Shown here: piece after piece, positions 19,392 through 27,369 of the stretch | Layout of the letters: every line of letters begins with the position of its first letter | How positions within the stretch are numbered: position 1 is the stretch's first letter | Source: Kiloniellaceae bacterium | GTDB taxonomy: Bacteria > Pseudomonadota > Alphaproteobacteria > Kiloniellales > Kiloniellaceae | Length of the DNA stretch: 64,000 nucleotides | Direction of reading: 5' to 3' | NCBI GenBank assembly: GCA_021776195.1 | Contig: JAJFGK010000077.1 | Span: 1-64,000 of the forward strand | The notes under the pieces: model-generated | The model's database searches: none | The model's input: the letters and a program-made list of their open reading frames with translations, nothing else | What the model was told of the DNA's origin: nothing | Program-made: the position numbers and the translations under genes

Positions 19392-20036
19392 ATGACAGGG
19401 CGACGGGGCTGGGGCCTCCTCGGCGTTGGGCTGCTGATCGCCGGCTGCGCCGACCTGTCCCTGGACGCGCCGCCCCCCGCCACCGCCGCGGTCGAAGAAC
19501 CCGCTGCCTCGAGAACGGCGGCCAAGGGCGCGGCGGGCAAAGACTCACCGCTCTGGCTGCGGGACTTGGCGGGTCGGGCTAGCCCGGGTGGCCCGGTCCG
19601 GCCGGGTCTCGGCGCCGAGACCGACACGCCCGCTTACAGCGGCGAGACCCTGACCCATGAAAACCGGGCCCCTGCCGGCAGCCAGGAAGGCCCGACCGAC
19701 CTGGCCGCGGCCCTGACCGCGGCCAAGGGCGGTGCGGCGGTCGACAGCGACCCCGTGTCCCTGCAAAGCGCGGCGCTGCCGATTGTCGGGGGCTTTCGGA
19801 TTCAGCTGGCGACCCTGGCCGATCCCGGGACGGCCTCGACGGCCTGGCAAGACCTCCAGACCGCCCATCCGAAAATTCTCGGATCCAGGCAAATGATCCT
19901 GGTGGATTTGAACCTTGGCTACCGCGGCGTTTTTCACCGCCTGGAAGCCGGCCCCTTCGAAACCCTGACCGCGGCCTGGGAGGCCTGTATCGCCCTGGTC
20001 CGCCGCCGGCAGGGCTGCGTGGTGTCGCAGCCCTGA
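19392..20036 (+). CDS. lipoprotein with C-terminal SPOR-like domain
   Basis: 214 aa. The signal peptide ends in a lipobox (LLIAGC, Cys19), so it is probably anchored to a membrane facing the periplasm. A long Ala/Pro/Gly linker follows. The last about 80 residues (FRIQLATLADPGTASTAWQDLQTAHP ... YRGVFHRLEAGPFETLTAA) have the beta-alpha-beta pattern of SPOR domains, which bind denuded glycan strands at septa. Two Cys in this domain are unusual for SPOR. It converges on the small exported protein at 20076. Confidence 0.7.
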   Translation: MTGRRGWGLLGVGLLIAGCADLSLDAPPPATAAVEEPAASRTAAKGAAGKDSPLWLRDLAGRASPGGPVRPGLGAETDTPAYSGETLTHENRAPAGSQEGPTDLAAALTAAKGGAAVDSDPVSLQSAALPIVGGFRIQLATLADPGTASTAWQDLQTAHPKILGSRQMILVDLNLGYRGVFHRLEAGPFETLTAAWEACIALVRRRQGCVVSQP

Positions 20037-20037
20037 T

Positions 20038-20056
20038 CGCGGTCCCGCCGACCGCG
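20038..20056. terminator. short hairpin between convergent genes
   Basis: CGCGGTC (20038-20044) and GACCGCG (20050-20056) form a 7-bp stem with a 5-base loop between two convergent stop codons. No U tract follows, so termination function is only possible. Confidence 0.3.
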
Positions 20057-20075
20057 CGAGCGCAGTGTCGAAATT

Positions 20076-20405
20076 CTACTGATTGCGGCGAATATGGTTG
20101 TAGAGCGAGCGGCTGACATCGCCGTTCGCGGCCAGGCCGCTTTCGACCTGATAGCGCGTGATCGCCGCCTCGGTGTCATAGGTGTAGCGGCCATCGGTGC
20201 CACGGGTATTGTAGCCCATTTTGGTCAGGCCGATCTGGATATCCTGGATCAAGGTCGACTGCTCGACTGCGGCGGTCTGGGCGACAGGTTCTTGGGTCCA
20301 GATCAACTGGTCCAGGCCTAGACTGTCCTGGGCGGCCGCGGGCCCGGCGAGACCGCCGAGCGAAACCAGCAGGGCCAGGGTAGAAATAGATAAAAGGCGT
20401 TTCAT
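20076..20405 (-). CDS. exported peptidoglycan-binding-domain-like protein
   Basis: 109 aa from the ATG at 20405 (AGGAGG ahead), which places a clean signal peptide MKRLLSISTLALLVSLGG...AAA at the N-terminus. Residues about 45-105 (LIQDIQIGLTKMGYNTRGTDGRYTYDTEAAITRYQ) fit the three-helix PG_binding_1 fold, with the characteristic LGY-GxxxGxxxxxTxxAIxxYQ pattern. It probably binds cell wall; no catalytic domain is attached. Confidence 0.75.
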   Translation of the reverse strand: MKRLLSISTLALLVSLGGLAGPAAAQDSLGLDQLIWTQEPVAQTAAVEQSTLIQDIQIGLTKMGYNTRGTDGRYTYDTEAAITRYQVESGLAANGDVSRSLYNHIRRNQ

Positions 20406-20534
20406 GGCGAGCCTCCTGCTCACGAGAGTTCAACGACGCAATGATACTGAGAGGCTAGCCGGGACTTCGAAAAAATCCGTTAAGTATCAATAGCATTTGA
20501 TACAAATGCCGGAGGGAGGAATTGGCGTTGCTGG

Positions 20535-20897
20535 CTAGTTGGCGGCCTGCCGGCGCCTGTAGAGGCCCTGCTCGAAGGCGCTGAAAAACTGGCCCAAAAG
20601 GGGATGACGGACCGGCGCGCCGGTCAGGTCGGGCTCCAGGTTCTGCTCGGCCACGTAGGTCATATGATCCGAATCGTGCTTAAGAACATGGTACCAGGGC
20701 CGGTCCTTGGGCGGTCGCGAGCGCGCCATATGGTCGTACCAGGCTTCGCTGAGGCTGAAGATCGGATCGGCATCGACAACCACGCCCCGGTAGCCGAAAA
20801 GCCTGTGGTGGATCGGCTGGCCGACCTGGAAACGGGCTCTCGGCGAACCCTCGGGATCGGCCCCTGCCCGGTCCCGATCCTGGCCGGTCTCCTCCAT
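20535..20897 (-). CDS. hspQ: HspQ-like / hemimethylated DNA-binding (YccV) domain protein
   Basis: 120 aa from the ATG at 20897. The core from about residue 20 (ARFQVGQPIHHRLFGYRGVVVDADPIF ... DRPWYHVLKH ... YVAEQNLEPD) matches the HspQ/YccV family. In E. coli this protein binds hemimethylated oriC DNA and acts as a Lon specificity factor. The ATG overlaps the stop of gloB (TGATG), so the two are translationally coupled. The frame continues upstream only as a shadow of gloB. The N-terminal 20 residues are acidic and not conserved. Confidence 0.88.
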   Translation of the reverse strand: MEETGQDRDRAGADPEGSPRARFQVGQPIHHRLFGYRGVVVDADPIFSLSEAWYDHMARSRPPKDRPWYHVLKHDSDHMTYVAEQNLEPDLTGAPVRHPLLGQFFSAFEQGLYRRRQAAN

Positions 20898-21688
20898 CAC
20901 CAGGCGTTCCTGAGCTCGCGCAGCTTGAGAAACACGGTCTTGGGGTCCGGCGCGTCGGGCAGGTCGGGAAAGGCCTCGCGCAGGCGGGCGATGACGCTGG
21001 GGCTGTGCAGCCGGAAGAAGGTGTTGATCTCCTTTTCCAGGGCCAGGGTCGAGACCAGCGCCTGGTTCAGATCCTGATTGCCGACCTCGTCGAGCAGACG
21101 CCCGGCGCTTTCGTTGTCGGGCTCGCGGTCCAGGGTGAACTGCAGATTGTTGGCCATGTAGTCGTGCCCCGGATAGATCATGGTCGCGTCGGGCAGACCC
21201 GCCAACTGCCCGGCGAAGGTATCGTAAAGCTCCGCCGGGTGGCCGCCGTTGTGGCAGTTGCCGGCGCCGGCGTTGAACAGGGTGTCGCCGCAGAACAGCG
21301 CCGGCTGGTCCGTGCGCGAGAGCAGGCAGACGTGGCTCATGGTGTGGCCCGGCGTATCCAGGGACTCGAGCTCGACCGAGCGGCCGACCTTGACCAGATC
21401 GCCCGCCTTCAGGCCGACGTCGACCCCGGCGATGCTGTCCTTGGCGTTGTGATGGGCCAACAGCTTGGCGCCGGTCGCCGCGATGACGGGTCCGTTGCCG
21501 CCGGTGTGGTCGCCATGCTCGTGGGTGTTGAGAACCTGGGTGATGGTCCAGCCCATCTCCTTGGCCTTGGCCAGGCACTTCTCGTGATCGAGCGGGTCGA
21601 CCGCCAGAGCCTCGCCGGTCTCCGGGCAGGCGATCAGATAGTTGAAGTTGCGCCAGGCGTTGGCGGTCCAGATCTGCTCGACGATCAT
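20897..21688 (-). CDS. gloB: hydroxyacylglutathione hydrolase (glyoxalase II)
   Basis: 263 aa from the ATG at 21688 (AGGGAG about 8 bases upstream), which gives the usual short N-terminus before NYLI. The binuclear metal motif THEHGDH lies at 55-61; further ligands are in GDTLFNAGAGNC and YPGHDYMANNL. A C-terminal HAGH domain (EINTFFRLHSPSVIARLREAFPDLP) binds glutathione. It converts S-lactoylglutathione to D-lactate and glutathione, completing methylglyoxal detoxification. It is coupled to hspQ downstream. Confidence 0.92.
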   Translation of the reverse strand: MIVEQIWTANAWRNFNYLIACPETGEALAVDPLDHEKCLAKAKEMGWTITQVLNTHEHGDHTGGNGPVIAATGAKLLAHHNAKDSIAGVDVGLKAGDLVKVGRSVELESLDTPGHTMSHVCLLSRTDQPALFCGDTLFNAGAGNCHNGGHPAELYDTFAGQLAGLPDATMIYPGHDYMANNLQFTLDREPDNESAGRLLDEVGNQDLNQALVSTLALEKEINTFFRLHSPSVIARLREAFPDLPDAPDPKTVFLKLRELRNAW

Positions 21689-21837
21689 CTCACAAAACTC
21701 CCTGTGGCGGCGGCGCGGCTCCATTTCTTTTATTCTAGCCTCTGCGTGGCCGCCCGTCATCACCCGCCATGAAAGTAAGGCTCGACAGCCGCCCCGGGGC
21801 GCTCTTCAATGGCGCCCAAACAAGGGGAGGCGCAGAG

Positions 21838-22851
21838 GTGACCAGCATTCAGAACCCGATTCACTCCGAGGTCGATTTCGCGGCCGAGGGCAAGCAGACC
21901 GGCTATCTGCGGCTGCCCCATTCGGTGCATCGCTCGGCCTATGGCTGGCTGCCCATGCCGGTGGCCTCGATCAGGAACGGCAAAGGGCCCAAGGTGCTGC
22001 TGATGGCCGGCAACCATGGCGACGAGTACGAAGGCCAGGTCCTGCTCTCGCGCCTCATCATCGACCTGGAGCCGGCCATGGTGAGCGGCCAGATCGTCAT
22101 CCTGCCGATGGCCAACTACCCGGCCGCCCTGGCCGGACTGCGGACCTCGCCGATCGACCAGGGCAATATGAACCGCAGCTTTCCCGGCGACCCCCTGGGC
22201 ACGCCGACGCCGGTCATCGCGCACTACATCGAAACGGTCCTGCTGGAGGGCGCCGACCTGCTGGTGGACCTGCATTCCGGCGGCTCCTCGCTGCTCTACC
22301 ACAAGGCCAACATGCTGGCGGCGGACGGCGGCGGGCCCGAACGCAGCGCCCGCCTGCGCGACTACCTGTCCGCCTTCGGCATGCCCCATGCGGTCTTCCT
22401 CAAGACCGGCCCGGGGCCCGGCTACTACTCCTCCTCGGCGGCGCTGCGCCAGGGCGCGCTGGGCATCACCACCGAACTGGGCGGCGCCGGCATGGTCCAA
22501 CCCGAACTGCTGGCGCTGGCCGACCATGGCCTCAAGCACCTGCTGGGTCATGTCGGGGCCCTCCAGGGCGACATCGTGCCCGACGGCCCGCCGGGCGCGC
22601 CCCGCTTCCTGTCGGTCGACCCCCTGCAGCACTATGTCTATGCCAGCGAAGCCGGCCTCTTCGAGCCCCTGGTGGCGCTCGGCGCCGAGGTCGAGGCCGG
22701 CCAGCCGGCGGCGCGCATCCACTTCCCGGAAAGCCCCGGCAGGCCGCCCGTCACCCATAACTTCGAAACCGCCGGCATGGCGATCTGCCGGCGCCAGCCG
22801 GCGCGCTGCGAGCGCGGCGACTGCCTGTGGCACCTGGCGGAGGACGTTTAG
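21838..22851 (+). CDS. succinylglutamate desuccinylase/aspartoacylase-family deacylase (DoeB-like)
   Basis: 337 aa from GTG 21838: GGGGAGG sits 7 bases upstream and the product starts MTSIQNPIHSEVDF, like N-acetyl-diaminobutyrate deacetylases (DoeB). Zn ligands GNHGDE (H60, E63) and LVDLHSGG (third His) are intact, with PGPGYYSSS and TTELGGAG downstream. A carboxypeptidase-like fold removes an acyl group from an amino acid. DoeB acts in ectoine breakdown, but doeA, doeC and doeD are not nearby, so the substrate remains open. An upstream ATG at 21769 has no comparable ribosome site. Confidence 0.82.
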   Translation: MTSIQNPIHSEVDFAAEGKQTGYLRLPHSVHRSAYGWLPMPVASIRNGKGPKVLLMAGNHGDEYEGQVLLSRLIIDLEPAMVSGQIVILPMANYPAALAGLRTSPIDQGNMNRSFPGDPLGTPTPVIAHYIETVLLEGADLLVDLHSGGSSLLYHKANMLAADGGGPERSARLRDYLSAFGMPHAVFLKTGPGPGYYSSSAALRQGALGITTELGGAGMVQPELLALADHGLKHLLGHVGALQGDIVPDGPPGAPRFLSVDPLQHYVYASEAGLFEPLVALGAEVEAGQPAARIHFPESPGRPPVTHNFETAGMAICRRQPARCERGDCLWHLAEDV

Positions 22852-22860
22852 AGCCCTTTT

Positions 22861-23751
22861 CTACTCGGCCGGCGCCGCGCTGCCACGCCGAATGTCGCGC
22901 CTGATGCCGTGATACCCCTGGGCGACGACCGCGCCCAGGACGATCAGGCCGCCGATCAGCGCCGCCGCGCTCGGCGCCTCGCCCAGGAAAGCCCAGACCC
23001 ATAGCGGGGCCAGGATCGTCTCGACCAGCGCCAGCAGGGCGACCTGGGCCGCGGGCACCCAGCGCGCGCCCAGGGTGATGAAGAGAAAGCCGAGCCCGAC
23101 CTGGACAAACCCCAAGAGCATGGCGAGCAGCAGGTCCGGCGTGGTGAGGCGCAGGCTCTCGGCCATGACAAAGGCGATCAGCCCGGCGACGACGCCGCCC
23201 AGGAAGGTCGCCGGGGTCATGTCCCGGTCGCCGGCCTTGCGGTAGAGCACGATCATCAGGGCAAAGGTCAGCGGTGCCCCCAGGGCCACCAGGTTGCCGA
23301 GCCACAGGCCGGTCTCGATGCCGTCGGCGAACATCACCGCCATGCCGGCCATGGCGACCGCGATGGCGGCCCAGGTGATCCAGGGAATGCGCTCGCGCAG
23401 GATGAACCAGCCGAAAACGGCGGCAAAGAACGGGCTGGCGCTGAGCATGAAGGCGAGATTCGCCACCGTGGTCATCAACAGACCGAAAAGATAGAAGGTA
23501 AAGCCGCAGCCCAGGCTGAGCGCGGCCAGCAGGCCCGGCCAGCCGATCGCCTTGAAGGCCTGGCCCGTTTGCTTGCCGTGGGTCCAAAGAATGTAGGTCA
23601 GGACCGTCAGGCAGAAACAGAGCGAACGGTAGAAGAGGATCTGCCAGCCGCCGGCGCTTTCGATGTTTCGCACGATGATCCCGGCGGTCGAGAGACAGAC
23701 CCCGGCCATCAGGATCAGGAGGACGCCGCGCAGGTAGGGTGTCTGGGGCAT
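22861..23751 (-). CDS. EamA/DMT-family transporter 1
   Basis: 296 aa from the ATG at 23751, 8 bases after the stop of the upstream paralogue; an alternative ATG at 23772 would overlap that stop. Ten hydrophobic segments in two EamA halves are visible, with GVCLSTAGIIVRNIES early and ETILAPLWVWAFLGEAPS near the end, both typical of the family. Members export metabolites, amino acids or drugs from the cytoplasm through the inner membrane. It forms a tandem with the related gene upstream. Confidence 0.88.
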   Translation of the reverse strand: MPQTPYLRGVLLILMAGVCLSTAGIIVRNIESAGGWQILFYRSLCFCLTVLTYILWTHGKQTGQAFKAIGWPGLLAALSLGCGFTFYLFGLLMTTVANLAFMLSASPFFAAVFGWFILRERIPWITWAAIAVAMAGMAVMFADGIETGLWLGNLVALGAPLTFALMIVLYRKAGDRDMTPATFLGGVVAGLIAFVMAESLRLTTPDLLLAMLLGFVQVGLGFLFITLGARWVPAAQVALLALVETILAPLWVWAFLGEAPSAAALIGGLIVLGAVVAQGYHGIRRDIRRGSAAPAE

Positions 23752-23758
23752 GGCTGGA

Positions 23759-24697
23759 TCAGGTCCGGCCATCGCGCCGCCGGGCCGGCCACCAGGCGCC
23801 GACCGGAAGCTGGGCCAGCAGGACGCCGGCAATGAGGAAGAACGCGCCCCAGAGCTGGCCGAAGTAGACCTCGCCGCCGGCCAGCAGGACGAAGAGCATG
23901 ACCCAGAAGGGCACGGAGTTCTGATGGATCGCCGCCACGGTGACGCCGAGCAGGCGCATGCCGGCGCGCCACATCACCATGGTGAAGCCGACCGCGATGC
24001 CGCCCATCCAGAACAGGGGGCCCAGGGTGCCCGGCGTGTAATCGGTGCGGCTGTCGATCAGATCGAAATGCCCGGCGACCAGGATGAAGGGCAGGATCAG
24101 CAGTCCGCCGCAGCCCAGGGTCACGGCCGGCGCCGCGATGTCCGACAGCTCGGGCAGGCGGCGCACCAGCGAGCGGCTGTACCAGGTGAAGAGCACCACC
24201 GAGCCCAGCATGATGACCTCGCCGCCGCGAAAGCCGAGACCGCCGCGGGCCGCCGCCAGGGTCGCGACCACGCCGCCCAGGATCGCCAGCCCCACACCCG
24301 CCAGGATTCGCCCGTTGATCGTCTCGTCGCCCGCCACGATGGCCATGATGGCGGCGGCCAGCGGCACCCCGGTGGAGATGATCGAGACCGTCACCGGATC
24401 GGAATAGGCCTGGGCCGGGATCAGAAAGCAGGTCGAGCAGGCGACCCCGAAGAACCCGATCGGGACGGCCCGGCGCCAGGGCACGCGCAGCAGCTCGCCG
24501 CCACGCCCGGTGACCAGCATGATGCCGATCAGGACCGCCGAGGCGATCAGCAGGCGGGCCGGCACCAGCGGCAGCGGGCCCCAGGTCTCCAGCAGGTGTT
24601 CGGTGACCGGAAAGCCCGAGGCCCAGACGCCGATCGACAGCGAGGTGAGCAGGTTTCCGGTCAGGCGCGGCGATAGGACGATGGCGGGCTCCCCCAA
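23759..24697 (-). CDS. EamA/DMT-family transporter 2
   Basis: About 312 aa if started at TTG 24697; the frame stays open to an ATG at 24871, but the extra N-terminal 58 residues are Arg/Pro-rich with no membrane segment. Family length (about 300) favours the shorter form. No ATG or GTG with a ribosome site lies near the first helix (LTGNLLTSLSIGVWASGFPV). Oddly, GGGGGAG precedes an ATC codon in the right place, so the start is uncertain. Ten hydrophobic segments and two EamA repeats are present. It is probably co-transcribed with the paralogue downstream. Confidence 0.78.
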   Translation of the reverse strand: MGEPAIVLSPRLTGNLLTSLSIGVWASGFPVTEHLLETWGPLPLVPARLLIASAVLIGIMLVTGRGGELLRVPWRRAVPIGFFGVACSTCFLIPAQAYSDPVTVSIISTGVPLAAAIMAIVAGDETINGRILAGVGLAILGGVVATLAAARGGLGFRGGEVIMLGSVVLFTWYSRSLVRRLPELSDIAAPAVTLGCGGLLILPFILVAGHFDLIDSRTDYTPGTLGPLFWMGGIAVGFTMVMWRAGMRLLGVTVAAIHQNSVPFWVMLFVLLAGGEVYFGQLWGAFFLIAGVLLAQLPVGAWWPARRRDGRT

Positions 24698-24865
24698 GAC
24701 CGACGAACGAATTCGCGAAAGGCGGCTATTGAGCGCAGCAACCGAAGGCGCCCGCAAGTCCGGTGGCGGCCTCTTCGGCACACGCCGGGTTGTATCCGTC
24801 GGGACACACTGGCCAGGCGGCAAGACCATCACCCCCGCCCGCTCGCTCACGCTCGCGACCTCCCA

Positions 24866-24920
24866 CGTCAAGGGGGAGGTATCCGCGGGCGGCGGCGCGA
24901 AAACGCCCTCCCCCTTGACG
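24866..24920. repeat. hairpin with 13-bp GC-rich arms
   Basis: CGTCAAGGGGGAG (24866-24878) pairs with CTCCCCCTTGACG (24908-24920) across a 29-base loop. It lies in the 275-bp gap between the EamA gene start and the VWA gene end, next to G-rich runs (GGGGGGTGGGGGTGGGG). It may be a dispersed intergenic palindrome or a structured leader. Confidence 0.6.
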
Positions 24921-24972
24921 GGCAGTATTGGGGGGTGGGGGTGGGGCCGCTGGACAGAAGCCCGCCGAAGAC

Positions 24973-26157
24973 CTACCCGCCCAGCTCGCGCATGGCGCGG
25001 TCGAGGCCGTCGAGGGTCAGGGGATACATGCGATCCTCCATCAGGGTTCGCATCATGCGCAGCGAGGCGTAGTGCGGCCAGGAGCTGTCGGGCAGGGGAT
25101 TGAGCCAGACCGCCTGGGGGAAGGTGGCCAGCAGGCGGCGAATCCAGACCTCGCCGCTTTCCTCATTGTAATGCTCCACCGAGCCGCCGGGCTGGACGAT
25201 CTCGTAGGGGTTCATGGCGGCGTCGCCGACGATCACCAGCTTGTAGTCGGAGGAGTAGCTGTGCAGCAGGTCCCAGGTCGCCGTGATCTCGCTGCGCCGG
25301 GACCGGTTCTCGCGCCAGACCCGCTCGTAGAGGCAGTTGTGGAAATAGTACGGCTCCAGGTGCTTGAACTCGGCCCGCACCGCCGAGAAGAGCTCCTCGC
25401 AGGTCTGCACGTGCCAATCCATCGAGCCGCCGACGTCGAGCAGCAGCAGGACCTTCACCGCGTTGTGGCGTTCGGGCACCATCTTGAGATCGAGCCAGCC
25501 GGCGTTGCGCGCGGTCGAGCGGATGGTGTCCTCCAGGTCGAGCTCCTCGGCCGCGCCCTCCCGGGCGAAGCGCCGCAGACGGCGCAGCGCCATCTTGATG
25601 TTGCCGGTGCCCAGCTCGCGGCTGTCGTCCAGGTCCTGGAACTCGCGCCGGTCCCAGACCTTGACCGCGGAGAAGTTGCGGTTGCCGTCCTGGCCGACCC
25701 GGATGCCCATGGGGTTGTAGCCATAGGCGCCGAAGGGCGAGGTCCCGGCGGTGCCGATCCACTTGCTGCCGCCCTGGTGGCGCTTCTTCTGTTCCTCCAG
25801 GCGCTTCTTCAGTTCCTCCATCAGCTTGTCCCAGCCGCCCAGCGCCTCGATCTTGGCCCGCTCCTCCTCGCTCATGAAGCGTTCGGCCAGCTTCTTCAGC
25901 CATTCGGCGGGCAACTCGACCTGGTCCTCCTGCGCGTCGGCGGGGCGCTCCAGTCCCTTGAAGACGGTGCCGAAGACCCGGTCGAAGCGGTCCAGGTTGC
26001 GCTCGTCCTTCACCAGGAGGCTGCGCGAGAGGTAATAGAAATCGTCCACGGAGAAGCCGGCCAGGCCTTTTTCCATCGCACCCATAAGATCGAGGTACTC
26101 GCGCAGGGAGACCGGCACGCCAGCCTCTTTCAGGCCAAAGAAGAGCTTGGTGAACAT
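24973..26157 (-). CDS. VWA domain-containing CoxE-like protein
   Basis: 394 aa. The N-terminus MFTKLFFGLKEAGVPVSLREYLDLM is the CoxE-like start. A charged linker spans about 70-135, and the VWA domain begins with LLLLDVGGSMD; DVGGS at 241-245 is the MIDAS metal motif in the form usual for this family. Such proteins work with a MoxR-type AAA+ ATPase to insert cofactors or remodel enzymes (CoxDE for CO dehydrogenase). No moxR gene is adjacent here. It is cytoplasmic, and divergent from the D-amino-acid aminotransferase. Confidence 0.87.
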   Translation of the reverse strand: MFTKLFFGLKEAGVPVSLREYLDLMGAMEKGLAGFSVDDFYYLSRSLLVKDERNLDRFDRVFGTVFKGLERPADAQEDQVELPAEWLKKLAERFMSEEERAKIEALGGWDKLMEELKKRLEEQKKRHQGGSKWIGTAGTSPFGAYGYNPMGIRVGQDGNRNFSAVKVWDRREFQDLDDSRELGTGNIKMALRRLRRFAREGAAEELDLEDTIRSTARNAGWLDLKMVPERHNAVKVLLLLDVGGSMDWHVQTCEELFSAVRAEFKHLEPYYFHNCLYERVWRENRSRRSEITATWDLLHSYSSDYKLVIVGDAAMNPYEIVQPGGSVEHYNEESGEVWIRRLLATFPQAVWLNPLPDSSWPHYASLRMMRTLMEDRMYPLTLDGLDRAMRELGG

Positions 26158-26308
26158 GGCACCTGGGCTAGCACGGGCGCGAAGGCGGGGTCAATCGCGC
26201 GGCATCGTGGGCCGGCGAGGCGGGGCCCCCTTGACCGCCTTGCGCGTCTGTGGCTTGAAGGGTGCCGACCATTGGGCCGCCGAAGGGGCCCGCACAGAGG
26301 GGACAGCC

Positions 26309-27163
26309 ATGTCGCGCATCGTTTACGTCAACGGGGACTTCCTGCCGGAAGAAGAGGCCAAGATCTCGGTCTTCGACCGCGGCTTTCTCTTCGCCGACGG
26401 GGTTTACGAGGTCTCCTCGGTGATCGACGGCAAGCTGGTCGACAACGCCGCCCATATCGCCCGGCTGGAGCGCTCGCTGGGCGAGCTGAAGATGGGCTGC
26501 CCGGTGCCGCTGGCGCAGATCGCCGGCATCCAGAAGGACCTGATCGCGCGCAACGGCCTGGTCGAGGGCGGTGTCTACCTGCAGGTGACCCGGGGCGCGG
26601 CCGACCGCGACTTCGCCCTGCCCAAGGACGCGACGCCCTCGCTCGTGATGTTCACCCAGGCCAGGCAGGTCCTCGACACACCGGCCGCGGCCAAGGGCAT
26701 TTCGGTGATCACGCTGCCCGATATCCGCTGGCGTCGCCGCGATATCAAGACCGTGGCGCTGCTCGCCTCCTCCCTGGCCAAGCAGGCGGCACTCGACGCG
26801 GGCGCCAACGATGCCTGGATGGTCGAGGACGGCCTGGTCACCGAGGGCACCTCGAACAACGCCTACATCGTGACCCTGGACGGCACGATCGTCACCCGCC
26901 ATCTCTCCAACGACATCCTGCACGGCATCACCCGCAAGGCGGTCCTCAAGCTCGCCGGCGAGGGCGGCTACAAGATCGAGGAACGCGCCTTTTCGCCGGA
27001 GGAGGCCTACGAGGCCGCCGAAGCCTTCAGCACCTCAGCCTCGTCCTTCGTCCAGCCGGTGGTGAAGATCGACGACCGCATCCTGGGCAACGGCGTCCCC
27101 GGCCCGGTGGCCCAGCGCCTGCGCGAGCTCTACATCGAGATGGCCAGGGCCGAGAGCGCCTGA
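26309..27163 (+). CDS. dat: D-amino-acid aminotransferase (class IV, PLP)
   Basis: 284 aa from the ATG at 26309 (AGAGGGG about 5 bases ahead). VFDRGFLFADGVYEV (21-35) and RRRDIKTVALLASSLAKQAA are class IV signatures; Lys147 should form the Schiff base with PLP. EDGLVTEGTSNNAY contains the Glu that contacts the pyridine nitrogen. The RGxxxRDF pattern fits D-alanine aminotransferase better than branched-chain or ADC-lyase members. It interconverts D-alanine and D-glutamate with 2-oxo acids, linking to cell-wall D-amino acid supply. Single gene followed by hairpins. Confidence 0.88.
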   Translation: MSRIVYVNGDFLPEEEAKISVFDRGFLFADGVYEVSSVIDGKLVDNAAHIARLERSLGELKMGCPVPLAQIAGIQKDLIARNGLVEGGVYLQVTRGAADRDFALPKDATPSLVMFTQARQVLDTPAAAKGISVITLPDIRWRRRDIKTVALLASSLAKQAALDAGANDAWMVEDGLVTEGTSNNAYIVTLDGTIVTRHLSNDILHGITRKAVLKLAGEGGYKIEERAFSPEEAYEAAEAFSTSASSFVQPVVKIDDRILGNGVPGPVAQRLRELYIEMARAESA

Positions 27164-27164
27164 T

Positions 27165-27193
27165 CCCAACGGTCAAGAAGAATGACCGTTGGG
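27165..27193 (+). terminator. hairpin just after dat
   Basis: CCCAACGGTCA (27165-27175) pairs with TGACCGTTGGG (27183-27193): a perfect 11-bp stem with a 7-base loop, starting 2 bases after the dat stop. No U run follows; it may protect the 3' end or act with the second hairpin at 27346. Confidence 0.5.
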
Positions 27194-27345
27194 CGCTCAT
27201 TCGCCGCTGGGGCTATCCTCGCTCACGCTGCGGGCGCGCCCTTGCGCTTGCCAAAGGACCATGAGGCAAACTCAAGGTCCTTTGGGATGAGGCACCCGAA
27301 CAGCCTAACTCGCGTTCGCTAACCCCTTGATCTACCGCCAAACCC

Positions 27346-27369
27346 AAAAAGGGGACTGTCCCCTTTTTT
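27346..27369. terminator. bidirectional intrinsic terminator
   Basis: A-run, GGGGAC, GTCCCC and T-run form a symmetrical hairpin with poly-A on the left and poly-T on the right (TCCCCTTTTTT). It lies between the convergent dat and MFS genes and overlaps the MFS stop codon, so it can stop transcription from both sides. Confidence 0.85.
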
